Assembly (NCBI GenBank): GCA_023249105.1
Contig: JAHFDG010000013.1
Span: 1-64,000 of the forward strand
Length of the DNA stretch: 64,000 nt
Origin: Candidatus Methanoperedens sp.
GTDB taxonomy: Archaea > Halobacteriota > Methanosarcinia > Methanosarcinales > Methanoperedenaceae
Direction of reading: 5' to 3'
Shown here: positions 1 to 8,602 of the stretch, one piece after another
Numbering within the stretch: position 1 is the first letter of the stretch
How the letters are laid out: every line of letters begins with the position of its first letter
Notes under the pieces: model-generated
Databases searched by the model: none
What the model was told of the DNA's origin: nothing
The model's input: only the letters and a program-made list of their open reading frames with translations
Translations under genes and position numbers: made by a program

Positions 1-276
1 GAGTGGAATTAGCGGAAGGATTAAATTTTTCAACTGGAATTAAAAATAATATCAAATTTTTTTTGATATTTTGATTTTTTGAGATTCATTGACGCTATTT
101 TTGGGACAGCCTGTTTAGTCATGTATGGGGTTCATCAGGTTATTAGTAGCATATTATCATGAACCGTAATCTATGAATGGCAGGGACATTTATATGATTC
201 CGCTGATAATTTATAATAGAATAGATATCAGCAGCTAAAACGGTTGTATATCGAACATAAAACCGGAGGTTAGAGT
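1..276. other. Left-edge intergenic region with possible tail of an upstream gene
   Basis: A short plus-strand open frame enters from the left edge and stops at 72-74. It is too short to name. AT-rich sequence follows, then a TTTGGGACAGCCTG stretch near 100-113 that resembles an insertion-sequence terminus, but no partner end is visible. An AT-rich tract near 207-230 may hold the promoter of the next gene. Nothing else is recognised. Confidence 0.25.
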
Positions 277-2037
277 ATGAAGGGAGTTTATAAACTTGGG
301 GTTGTAGTTTTAGTGTTACTTGCAATAACAACAACCGCGTCGGCATTTACAGAAATCGGGGACAATATAACTGTTGCAAATAACGTCACAGCACAGAATT
401 TTTTAGGTTATTTAAATTGGGGATATTTATTAGGAATTCCTACTGATTTTCCGAACTCTACGGTTGCAAGTTATAATGGTAATTTCCCGAACAACACAGT
501 AGCAGGCTATGGCAACAACTTCCCGAATACAACCCTGAGCAATTATGGAGGGAACTTCCCCAATACATCATTGCCTAATTATCTCTTAATTTCTACATAC
601 GGTACCAACTTCCCGAACGCCACACTCGGAACTTACAATGGTAACTTCCCGAACAACACGCTTGCAGGATATAATAACAACTTCCCGAATACTTCCTTGC
701 CAAACTACCTGTTAATTTCAACATACGGTGGTAATTTCCCGAACAGCACACTCGCATCAAAAGAAGCAACATGGGACGCTAAAACCAATTTCAGCATAAA
801 TGCAAGCGGCAATCCCCAAATATACAGTTCAGCAACGCTTGCTGCCGGCACAAATATTAGTCTTAACCAGAACGGAAATACTATTACAATCTCTTCAACA
901 GGAGGTGCGGTTACAGCGCATGACCTTAACTCAACAACGTACCACTCTGGATATTTAGATTATGTCAGGATAATAAACGTGCTTGTTAATCTGGCTAATA
1001 ATGTTACAGGACAATTGCAGGATGCGAATATAGCATCTGCGGGAACGTGGAATGCAAAAACGACATTGGCTCAAGTAAACCAGTCTGCTAATTTGTACAA
1101 TGTAAATGGCGCAAATATTACCTCAGGGACAATCCCGACTGCAAGATATATGGATGCTGTGAATGCTTCTGCAAATCTGTATAATGTAAATGGCGCAAAT
1201 ATTACCTCAGGGACAATCCCGACTGCAAGATATATGGATGCTGTGAATGCCTCTGCAAATCTGTATAATGTAAATGGTGCAAATATTACCTCAGGGACAA
1301 TCCCGACTGCGAGGTATCTGGCTGCTGTGAATAACACTGCGCTTCTGGCGTCAATCGCCCAGGTTACAGGACTTGACACAGCATTAGCAGGAAAAGAACC
1401 CACAATAACAACTTTAAGTATTGCCAAAGGTGGAACAGGTCAGACAACACAGACAGCAGCATTTAATGCTCTAGACCCACTGACCACAAAAGGTGATATC
1501 ATAGTGAATGATGGCACAAACAGCGTAAGACTTCCTGTTGGAAGTGATGGTCAGGCTCTCATCGCAAACTCAACAGCACCGAATGGAGTGAATTGGGATG
1601 CGCCAAATTATCGCAATTTAGTTACCCTTAATTCTGATGTTGCCTCAACCGCTTCAACTGCGTTTCAAGATGTTACGGGGCTTTCGTTTCCGGTAACAGC
1701 AGGAACGACTTACAGGTTCAAGGCAACAATTATTTACACTGCTTCTGCCACTACTGTGGGTTCCCGCTGGGCGGTGAACGGACCAGCCTCCCCAACACTT
1801 CTGGCTTATAACTCTGTTTGGACGTTGACCGCAACCACCAACTCAGCCGCGAACGCTGCCGCTTATGATACCGGCACAGCTTCGGCTACTTCAGCAACCA
1901 CCGCTGGAAACATCGCCACGGTAGAGGGTATAATTATACCTTCGGCTAGTGGAACATTTATTATTCGGTTCGCTCCAGAAACTGCTACCGCAAGCGGAAC
2001 TGTGGTGAAAGCCGGAAGCACTTTAGAATGGTGGTGA
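277..2037 (+). CDS. Secreted repetitive surface protein, tail-fibre-like
   Basis: Predicted exported protein of 586 aa. Residues 1-23 form a signal peptide (Lys followed by a hydrophobic core, ending in ASA). About ten short repeats of the type NFPNxTLxxY fill residues ~50-165. Three nearly identical 28-aa repeats with the core SGTIPTARY cover nt ~1096-1320. Residues ~404-443 contain TTKGDIIV, LPVG and GVNWD, a motif string common in phage tail-fibre and receptor-binding proteins. The C-terminal ~130 residues are Thr/Ala-rich and look beta-structured, as in a trimeric fibre tip. Asn-X-Ser/Thr sites are abundant, which fits N-glycosylation. A GGAGG Shine-Dalgarno lies just upstream. The gap to the next surface-protein gene is 46 nt, so they may be cotranscribed. 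Host adhesin or a captured viral fibre are both possible; no function is assigned. Confidence 0.75.
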   Translation: MKGVYKLGVVVLVLLAITTTASAFTEIGDNITVANNVTAQNFLGYLNWGYLLGIPTDFPNSTVASYNGNFPNNTVAGYGNNFPNTTLSNYGGNFPNTSLPNYLLISTYGTNFPNATLGTYNGNFPNNTLAGYNNNFPNTSLPNYLLISTYGGNFPNSTLASKEATWDAKTNFSINASGNPQIYSSATLAAGTNISLNQNGNTITISSTGGAVTAHDLNSTTYHSGYLDYVRIINVLVNLANNVTGQLQDANIASAGTWNAKTTLAQVNQSANLYNVNGANITSGTIPTARYMDAVNASANLYNVNGANITSGTIPTARYMDAVNASANLYNVNGANITSGTIPTARYLAAVNNTALLASIAQVTGLDTALAGKEPTITTLSIAKGGTGQTTQTAAFNALDPLTTKGDIIVNDGTNSVRLPVGSDGQALIANSTAPNGVNWDAPNYRNLVTLNSDVASTASTAFQDVTGLSFPVTAGTTYRFKATIIYTASATTVGSRWAVNGPASPTLLAYNSVWTLTATTNSAANAAAYDTGTASATSATTAGNIATVEGIIIPSASGTFIIRFAPETATASGTVVKAGSTLEWW

Positions 2038-2083
2038 GGTCATCGACTATGCCTTGAGGTGCCATTAAATTACTGGAGCAGCT

Positions 2084-5000
2084 ATGAAGCTATACCCCAT
2101 TTTATTTTTGGCGGTGCTTGCAATCGGTGTAGCTTCGGCTGACGTCAGCATTGTAAACGACACTTTTTTCAACCTCGGCAACAGCGCTTACCTCAACGTC
2201 CTTGCACCCCAGACCACAACGAACATCACGATATACAACTCAACAAGCACACCGGCGTCCGCGCTCCAGTTTTACATCAACGGCACGCCAATAAGATTCA
2301 CCGCAAACACAAACAAAACACTATCAAACATTTTTTATAACAATGTTACCGATATCGTAACATACACCGGAAACGGCACTACCGGTTATCTTAACGTATC
2401 TGCGCGAATGAACTTATCGCTGAGATATTACGATTTCGAGGTCGATGGGATTATCAACCAGGCGCTATTATCCGACGCTTCCGGATGGGTAACATTCAAT
2501 TATACAGGATGGATACAGCCCCAGCATGATTTTAGAATAAAGCGAACAGGAGCGCCCAGCATTACTTTCTGGGGCAACAACAAGACCAACGACCAGAGCA
2601 CAACCCTGACGATTAACATAAGTGAAGCTGTCAACTTCAATGCCACGGCAAACCAGAGCATAGATACCTGGTACTGGTTTAAGGATGATGCAGACCAGTC
2701 CAATAACGATGTCAACTTTATAACTAATTTCACTGCCGGAACCCATACCATTAGAGTCAATGCCACAAACAACGCTAACGGTACAAGCAATACCATCACC
2801 TGGACTGTGACCGTTGTGGCGCCGCCGACGCCTGCTATCACAAGCTTTGCCCCACCATCGCCTGCAAACGATATCGTGGGCGCAGCAAGAACCTTTAACA
2901 TCACCGTAAACCAGACCGTGGACGTAAGATGGTACATAAACGGAACGCTGAAACAGACCGATACCGGTGTAACCGCCTCATCTTACACTAATACCAGTGC
3001 AGCCCCTGGCACATGGAACGTGACAGCCACTGCAAACAACGCCAACGGTACAGATTCACAGCAGTGGACATGGAATGTTACAGCTACGCCCACAGGAGCG
3101 CCCAACATAACCAGTTTCGCTCCATCGTCTCCAGTAAGCGATATCGCAGGCGCAACAAGAACCTTTAACATCACCATAAACCAGACCGTGGACGTAAGAT
3201 GGTACATAAACGGAACGCTGAAACAGACCGATACCGGTGTAACCGTCTCATCTTACACTAATACCAGCGCAGCCCCTGGCACATGGAACGTGACAGCCAC
3301 TGCAAACAACGCCAATGGAACAATTTCACAGCAATGGATCTGGAATGTTACAGCTGCGCCAACAGGAGCGCCCAACATAACCAGTTTCGCTCCGCCGTCC
3401 CCAGTAAGCAATTCAGCAGGCGCAACAAGAACCTTTAACATCACCATAAACCAGACCGTGAACGTAACCTGGTACATCAACGGCACAACGATATTTAACC
3501 AGACCAATGTAACCGCCTCATCTTACACTAATACCAGTGCAGCCCCTGGCACATGGAACGTAACTGCCACTGCAAACAACGCCAACGGTGTAGTTTCACA
3601 GCAGTGGATATGGAATGTGACTGCTGCAATGGTCATCAACATTACATCGCCAGCCAGCAACAGTGTCAACGATACTGGCTACGTTAACGTGACAGTCACA
3701 CTTAATACGCCCGGAACAGCGTTCCTTAACTGGGAAGGGGCAAACGAATCGATGAACGGAGCAGGAACAAACTTCTACAAGAACAAGACCGGTTTACTCA
3801 GCGGTAATTTCACATTCAAGATATATGCCAATGATTCGGGCGGACTTTCCAACGTGTCAGAAACAAGAGTAGTAACAGTGGATAGGACAACAATAATCAA
3901 TTTATCTGCTTATATCGACCCTGTAACCGGGAATGTGACCCAAATATTGAATTTACCAGCGCCAAGTAGAAATTCAACACTTACCATCTTCAATGGCACA
4001 AATGCAACATTGAATGGCGCTCCAATAAGAAATATTACAATAGACTCCCTTGCTCAGGTGAATTCAACTTATACAGCATATCTGAACAGCAGCGATAAAC
4101 TAATCGGTGAAAACCTGTCTTGTGGTCCAAATGGCGTTCAATTCAGACCTGATATACAGATACGGCTCAACTATACAGACGCGCAGCTCACAGCGGCAGG
4201 AATAAATGCATCTACACTGAGGGTCAAGTTCTACAACACCACCACAAATACCTGGATTGAACAGACACCATACACCCTAAATGAAACTGGTAAATATATC
4301 ATAGCAAACGTAAGCCACTTCACTACCTTTGCACTGATAGGAACGGCGGCTGCACCGGTTCCAACGCCAGTACCAACAGCACCGCCAGTGCCAGTCTCAG
4401 TTCCCGGAGGCGGCGGCGGAGCAGGCGCAATATCCCCGGAACCACTAAATAACATAGATATGTTTGAGATTGCGGAAGAATATTTGGGGGCAAACGTTCC
4501 AGCATCCTATATATTTGCTACACCAAACCTTGTAATTTCTGAAGTATTAATAACCCCGGCAAAGAATTTTGGAACTACAAGCATAAGGGTAGAAATGCTC
4601 AAAGACCTGTCAAAGATAGAAGGAGTGACGCAGCCCTTGGGGACTGTTTATAAATATGCTAACATTTGGGTAGGTGCGAAGGAACTCGAAAGAGAACAAG
4701 ACATTATAGATGCGTTCATAGGATTTAGAGTCGAAAGGGGTTGGCTTGCAGAGAATAACCTTGAGGCAGGTAGTATAAGGCTTCTTAGATGGGATGGAAG
4801 CAAGTGGGATTCACTAGCAACTGAGCAAAAGAGCCTTGATGAACAGTTCGTATATTATGTAGCGAAAACCTATGCTTTCTCGCCTTTTGCAATAGTTGCC
4901 AATCCTCCTTATCCATCCGCTACCATTCGGCCAGTGGAAACCCCAACATTAATAATACCATTCCAGAGAATATTAGAATCAAAAATCGCTATGTGGGTAT

Positions 5001-5257
5001 ATATTTTAATTGCTTTGGCATTCATTAGTTTTATACTTTATAAATCAGGGATGTACAAAAAGGCACTAAAGGTCTATGGCAAAGTTACAGAGATAAAGCA
5101 AAAAGCGAAAACAGAGGAGATAACGCCAGGGGATTCCGATGCCTGGTATAACAGAGGTTTTGACCTTTATGAACAGGGGAAATATGATGAAGCAATAAAG
5201 GCTTATGATAAAGCTATAGATATAATCCATAAGTCTGAAAAGGAGAAAAAAGATTAG
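2084..5257 (+). CDS. PGF-pre-PGF domain surface protein with membrane anchor and cytosolic TPR
   Basis: Large exported protein of 1057 aa. Residues 1-19 are a signal peptide. Three Ig-like repeats of ~90 aa (nt ~2835-3635, exact 270-nt period) share the motif TFNITxNQTV and WYINGT and are rich in NxT glycosylation sites. A Pro/Gly linker (~753-786) precedes a region (~790-950) matching the PGF-pre-PGF domain of archaeal surface proteins, seen from MFEIAEEYLG through VERGWLAENN. A transmembrane helix lies at ~967-988. It is followed by a basic stretch and one TPR unit (AWYNRGFDLYEQGKYDEAIK, ~1019-1038). The extracellular C-terminal domain would therefore be tethered to an intracellular protein-interaction motif. 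This differs from family members that end in a PGF-CTERM sorting signal. Confidence 0.85.
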   Translation: MKLYPILFLAVLAIGVASADVSIVNDTFFNLGNSAYLNVLAPQTTTNITIYNSTSTPASALQFYINGTPIRFTANTNKTLSNIFYNNVTDIVTYTGNGTTGYLNVSARMNLSLRYYDFEVDGIINQALLSDASGWVTFNYTGWIQPQHDFRIKRTGAPSITFWGNNKTNDQSTTLTINISEAVNFNATANQSIDTWYWFKDDADQSNNDVNFITNFTAGTHTIRVNATNNANGTSNTITWTVTVVAPPTPAITSFAPPSPANDIVGAARTFNITVNQTVDVRWYINGTLKQTDTGVTASSYTNTSAAPGTWNVTATANNANGTDSQQWTWNVTATPTGAPNITSFAPSSPVSDIAGATRTFNITINQTVDVRWYINGTLKQTDTGVTVSSYTNTSAAPGTWNVTATANNANGTISQQWIWNVTAAPTGAPNITSFAPPSPVSNSAGATRTFNITINQTVNVTWYINGTTIFNQTNVTASSYTNTSAAPGTWNVTATANNANGVVSQQWIWNVTAAMVINITSPASNSVNDTGYVNVTVTLNTPGTAFLNWEGANESMNGAGTNFYKNKTGLLSGNFTFKIYANDSGGLSNVSETRVVTVDRTTIINLSAYIDPVTGNVTQILNLPAPSRNSTLTIFNGTNATLNGAPIRNITIDSLAQVNSTYTAYLNSSDKLIGENLSCGPNGVQFRPDIQIRLNYTDAQLTAAGINASTLRVKFYNTTTNTWIEQTPYTLNETGKYIIANVSHFTTFALIGTAAAPVPTPVPTAPPVPVSVPGGGGGAGAISPEPLNNIDMFEIAEEYLGANVPASYIFATPNLVISEVLITPAKNFGTTSIRVEMLKDLSKIEGVTQPLGTVYKYANIWVGAKELEREQDIIDAFIGFRVERGWLAENNLEAGSIRLLRWDGSKWDSLATEQKSLDEQFVYYVAKTYAFSPFAIVANPPYPSATIRPVETPTLIIPFQRILESKIAMWVYILIALAFISFILYKSGMYKKALKVYGKVTEIKQKAKTEEITPGDSDAWYNRGFDLYEQGKYDEAIKAYDKAIDIIHKSEKEKKD

Positions 5258-5286
5258 GGGATTAATAGGCACTCGCTCTCAAAACG

Positions 5287-5347
5287 GTCAAAAATAATCA
5301 ATAAATTTATATCTTAAGAAAAATAATGTTATTATGGAAATGGAGGT
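5287..5347 (+). promoter_or_regulatory. Promoter and SD of HEAT-repeat unit 1 (duplicated)
   Basis: A 61-nt stretch is repeated exactly at 6498-6558. It contains a TATA-like TTTATATC at 5306-5313 and ends with a GGAGG Shine-Dalgarno eight bases before the start codon at 5354. The spacing suits an archaeal promoter giving a short 5' leader. Confidence 0.6.
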
Positions 5348-5353
5348 TAATTA

Positions 5354-5851
5354 ATGGAAAATTTTATTGAAAAAAATTTGGTTCCGCTTTTGTCCCAATG
5401 TATAAATTCTTCACAGAGTGAACTTGCACTTGATTCTCTAAAGGCAGCAAAAGCATTTGTTTATTATAGTCCTATGGCTGACTTAACACAGGTTCTTAAC
5501 AATGCTTTACATCATAAGAGTAAAGATGTAGCGTATCTCTCCCTGGATGTGCTGAGGCAAATGAACGAGATGGAAGGCAAGGTAAAGCCTCTCACTCCAA
5601 TTGAATATAAAAAAATTCTTATTGATGCAATAACCCCATTCTTAGTTACCTGCCTCAGGTCAAGTTCTGACGATATAGTGCTCAATGCACTGAATGCAAC
5701 AAGTGAAATATCGAGCGATGCTGAAATAAAGGCGCATCTTTTTAATCATGTGGAAAAGATGATGTTGCACAAGAATAAACAAATTGCTTATCATGCGCTG
5801 GATATAGTAAGAGGTATGAACATTGGAAAAGAGATTCACGTTTTTGAGTGA
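5354..5851 (+). CDS. HEAT-like helical repeat protein, unit 1 first gene
   Basis: Protein of 165 aa made of alpha-helical repeats. The pattern ALHHKSKDVAYLSLDVLRQM at ~50-70 recurs as MLHKNKQIAYHALDIVRGM near the C-terminus, a HEAT/ARM-like arrangement. It has no signal peptide or catalytic motif, so it is probably a cytosolic protein-protein interaction scaffold. The neighbour at 5853 continues the same repeat type, and the pair is duplicated downstream. The stop codon ends one base before the next ATG, indicating translational coupling. Function unknown. Confidence 0.8.
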   Translation: MENFIEKNLVPLLSQCINSSQSELALDSLKAAKAFVYYSPMADLTQVLNNALHHKSKDVAYLSLDVLRQMNEMEGKVKPLTPIEYKKILIDAITPFLVTCLRSSSDDIVLNALNATSEISSDAEIKAHLFNHVEKMMLHKNKQIAYHALDIVRGMNIGKEIHVFE

Positions 5852-5852
5852 A

Positions 5853-6515
5853 ATGATTTTCGATGGAAAATCCATTCAATCAGTAGCTAATAAGCAGATT
5901 TATCCATTTCTTAATAATTTGCTACAGTCAGAGGATGAGACAGAAGTTCGTGAAGCTTTAAACAATATTAAGATTCTTGTAGATTTGGGGATGGAAAAGG
6001 AAAACTTCCCAGGATTGCAAAAGCTATTGTATCATAAAAATGTCAACATTGCTCATAGCTCGTTTGATATTCTCAGGAAAATGTCTCCAAGAATAAAACA
6101 GGTTGAAATAAAAACCGAGGTATTAGAATCTATGTATCCTTTTTTTTGTAAGCGGGCATTCTCTAATACGAGTGTTGCATTAGATTCATTAAAAATTCTT
6201 GATGTCTTAATTGATTATGAAATTGTAGGTAATTACAAGAATCTACAAAAAGCATTGCTGCATAAAAATGATAAAGTTGCATATTTGGCATTAAATGTTC
6301 TCAGGAAAGTTAAAGGATTGCCTATCGAAACAAGAATATCGAAAGTAAAATTATTGAGTTCTGAGAGCAACGGGGGAGGAAAACGAACGATTGTGGAATC
6401 TATTGTGGATTCGCTGATGAGCCTGAAAGAACAGAAAACCACTCAAGTAATACGAAATAAAGAAATTGAAAAAAAAGCTGATGTCATCTCAAAAACAGTC
6501 AAAAATAATCAATAA
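5853..6515 (+). CDS. HEAT-like helical repeat protein, unit 1 second gene
   Basis: Protein of 220 aa beginning MIFDGKSIQ. This start aligns exactly with the homologous start at 7067 in unit 2, so it is preferred over an upstream ATG at 5823 that overlaps the previous gene. Helical repeats with the cores LLYHKNVNIAHSSFDILRKM and ALLHKNDKVAYLALNVLRKV are visible. The final residues and stop are encoded by the duplicated promoter block of unit 2, so the native C-terminus was probably replaced when the duplication formed. Function unknown. Confidence 0.78.
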   Translation: MIFDGKSIQSVANKQIYPFLNNLLQSEDETEVREALNNIKILVDLGMEKENFPGLQKLLYHKNVNIAHSSFDILRKMSPRIKQVEIKTEVLESMYPFFCKRAFSNTSVALDSLKILDVLIDYEIVGNYKNLQKALLHKNDKVAYLALNVLRKVKGLPIETRISKVKLLSSESNGGGKRTIVESIVDSLMSLKEQKTTQVIRNKEIEKKADVISKTVKNNQ

Positions 6516-6558
6516 ATTTATATCTTAAGAAAAATAATGTTATTATGGAAATGGAGGT
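6498..6558 (+). promoter_or_regulatory. Promoter and SD of HEAT-repeat unit 2 (duplicated)
   Basis: Exact 61-nt copy of 5287-5347, including the TATA-like TTTATATC and GGAGG. It overlaps the 3' end of the preceding gene. Confidence 0.6.
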
Positions 6559-6566
6559 ATCAATTA

Positions 6567-7070
6567 ATGGAAAATTTTATTGAAAAAAATTTGGTTCCGC
6601 TTTTGTCCCGAAGTATAAATTCTTCAGAAAATGAACTTGCACTTGATTCTCTAAAGGCAGCAAAAGCACTTGTTTATTATAGTCCCATGGCTGAATTAAC
6701 CCCGGTTCTTAACAATGCTTTACATCATAAGACAAAAGATGTAGCATATCTCTCCTTAGATGTACTGAGGATGATTCACGAGACAGAGGGTAAAGTAAAG
6801 CTCCTTAGTTCAGGCGAGTACAAAAAAATACTTTCGGATACAATAATCCCATTCTTAGTTACCTGCCTTGAGTCAAGATCTGACGATATAGTGCTCAATG
6901 CAATGAATGCAGCGAGTTTGGTATCAAATGATCCTGAAATCAAAGGTGTTCTCTTTAATCCTATGGAAAAGATGATGTTGCACAAGAATAAGCAAATTGC
7001 CTATCTTGCACTGGATATAATAAGAAATATGAACATTGGAAAAGATATTCACATCTTCGAGCGAATATGA
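6567..7070 (+). CDS. HEAT-like helical repeat protein, unit 2 first gene
   Basis: Protein of 167 aa and close paralogue of the protein at 5354. Both begin MENFIEKNLVPLLS. The ATG at 6567 is chosen because it matches the paralogue and sits nine bases after GGAGG. An in-frame ATG at 6537 lies inside the duplicated leader, where the corresponding triplet in unit 1 is out of frame. Repeat cores ALHHKTKDVAYLSLDVLRMI and MLHKNKQIAYLALDIIRNM are present. The stop overlaps the next start (ATGA). Confidence 0.8.
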   Translation: MENFIEKNLVPLLSRSINSSENELALDSLKAAKALVYYSPMAELTPVLNNALHHKTKDVAYLSLDVLRMIHETEGKVKLLSSGEYKKILSDTIIPFLVTCLESRSDDIVLNAMNAASLVSNDPEIKGVLFNPMEKMMLHKNKQIAYLALDIIRNMNIGKDIHIFERI

Positions 7071-7762
7071 TATTCGATGGAAAATCCATTCAAACAGTAG
7101 CTGATGAGACAATTTATCCATTTTTGAATAATTTACTACTAGCAGAAGATGAGACAGTAGTTCGTGAAACATTAAACAAGATTAGGACTCTTGCAAATTT
7201 TGGTATAGAACGGAAAAATTTCCTCGGGTTGCAAAAAGTGCTGTGTCATAAAGATATCGACATTGCCCGTAGCTCTTTGGATCTTCTCAGGGAAATGCAT
7301 CCTGGTATAGTAAAAGAGGTTGAATTAAGAAGTGATGTTTTGGAGTCGATGTATCCTTTTTTTTGCGACCAGGTATTATCCACTCCAGATATTGCAATAG
7401 ATTCATTAAAAATTCTTGATGTCTTAATTGATTATGGCATTGTGGGAGATTATAAGAACCTGCAAAAAGCCTTGTTGCACAAAAACGATAAAGTAGCGTA
7501 TCTGGTCCTGGATGTGCTCAGGAAAATCAAAAGGTTGATTGGGGAAACAAAAATAGAGAGAGTAAACCTGGTTCGTACTGAGATAAGCAGGGAAAGCGAA
7601 GAGAAGGTATTAGAGAAAAGAGTTCAACAGATTAAGGAAAAGTCATTTGAGGAACCCGTACAAAAGGAAGAAGAAATCCAAAGCAGGATTATTGAGGTTC
7701 TCAAGAAAAACCCCAAATATGTAGATGGTCTTAAAGAGATAAAATCCAAGTATAAGAGATAA
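7067..7762 (+). CDS. HEAT-like helical repeat protein, unit 2 second gene
   Basis: Protein of 231 aa, paralogue of the protein at 5853. Repeat cores ALLHKNDKVAYLVLDVLRKI and VLCHKDIDIARSSLDLLREM are present. The C-terminal ~65 residues are highly charged, predicted helical and ungapped. They have no counterpart in unit 1 and probably represent the ancestral tail. The coupled ATGA overlap with 6567-7070, and the coiled-coil gene 7 nt downstream, suggest an operon. Function unknown. Confidence 0.8.
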   Translation: MIFDGKSIQTVADETIYPFLNNLLLAEDETVVRETLNKIRTLANFGIERKNFLGLQKVLCHKDIDIARSSLDLLREMHPGIVKEVELRSDVLESMYPFFCDQVLSTPDIAIDSLKILDVLIDYGIVGDYKNLQKALLHKNDKVAYLVLDVLRKIKRLIGETKIERVNLVRTEISRESEEKVLEKRVQQIKEKSFEEPVQKEEEIQSRIIEVLKKNPKYVDGLKEIKSKYKR

Positions 7763-7769
7763 TTGAATC

Positions 7770-8570
7770 ATGTCTTTTAGAAACAGGATATCACGTATTT
7801 TTTTTTGGAAAAAAAGACCTGATGCAGTACAGATCTCTGAAAATCAATCTGTTGTTGATTTAGATAACATTATACAAAGCTTCGTTAATGAAACGATTAC
7901 TTTTCGTGAAAAATTATTTGAAGGGTATAACAACATTGTAAATAAGACTAAAAAGGAACTTGATGAAAAGCAGGAAACTATTTCAAGCCTGCAAAAGTTG
8001 ATTGAGAAGCAGCAGGAGATGATTAAGGAAATCAGGGAACATCAAGTGGCATACGTTCCAAGTAAGCAACAGGAAGAAATTATAGAGAAATTGAAGAATG
8101 AGATCAACAGGTATCAGGGGATAATAAAGACATACGAGGAATCTGCAAACAAACTGAATGCCGAGCTTGAAGAAATTAGACTTGTGCATCAGAATGAAAG
8201 AGTAAAGCATCAGGAAGTGGCAAATCAACTTGAAAAAGAACGGGATATAGCTTCAAGTTTGGAAAGGGAAATCAGGGAATTAAGGAAAGGACAGGTGATT
8301 CCTAAAGAACTCAAGGAAGAAATTGAAAAGAAAACATCTTTAATCAGCGAATATGAGAGGCAAGTAAAGACTTTAAAGAATAATCTTGATGAAATCAGCA
8401 ACCGGTATCAGGAAGCAACTGAAAAATATGAAAAAGAAAAGCAGAGTACTATTCGACTTGAGATGCTGATTTTAGAACTGGATAAGGAATTAGGGTTAAT
8501 GGACATTATCGAGAAAATTGAAACAAACCAAGAAGAGAAAGCCCGGATAACGGTTAAAAACTCAAGGTAG
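7770..8570 (+). CDS. Long coiled-coil protein
   Basis: Protein of 266 aa. A short basic N-terminus (SFRNRISRIFFWKKRPD) is followed from residue ~50 to ~255 by almost uninterrupted heptad-like, Glu/Lys-rich sequence predicted to form a coiled coil. There is no membrane segment or enzyme motif. It follows the HEAT-repeat genes with a 7-nt gap and is likely their partner. The basic, aromatic N-terminus could contact membrane or nucleic acid. Function unknown. Confidence 0.75.
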   Translation: MSFRNRISRIFFWKKRPDAVQISENQSVVDLDNIIQSFVNETITFREKLFEGYNNIVNKTKKELDEKQETISSLQKLIEKQQEMIKEIREHQVAYVPSKQQEEIIEKLKNEINRYQGIIKTYEESANKLNAELEEIRLVHQNERVKHQEVANQLEKERDIASSLEREIRELRKGQVIPKELKEEIEKKTSLISEYERQVKTLKNNLDEISNRYQEATEKYEKEKQSTIRLEMLILELDKELGLMDIIEKIETNQEEKARITVKNSR

Positions 8571-8602
8571 TTGACGCTGCATTCGTGAACTTATCATTTC
8601 TT

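Larger units (their letters stand above)
5287..7762 (+). repeat. 1.2-kb tandem duplication of a two-gene HEAT-repeat unit
   Basis: Unit 1 begins at 5287 and unit 2 at 6498, a period of 1211 nt. Each unit carries the same promoter/SD block, a ~165-170-aa gene and a ~221-231-aa gene. The promoter blocks are identical over 61 nt. The coding parts have diverged but remain alignable along their length, except at the C-terminus of the second gene. The stop codon of the unit 1 second gene lies inside the duplicated promoter of unit 2. Confidence 0.9.

Noticed and set aside
60-115. Possible insertion-sequence end with TTTGGGACAGCCTG
   Set aside because: No transposase or partner repeat is in the window, so no mobile element is called.
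1071-1427. Antisense open frame with perfect internal repeats
   Set aside because: The repeats simply mirror the 84-nt repeats of the secreted protein on the other strand.
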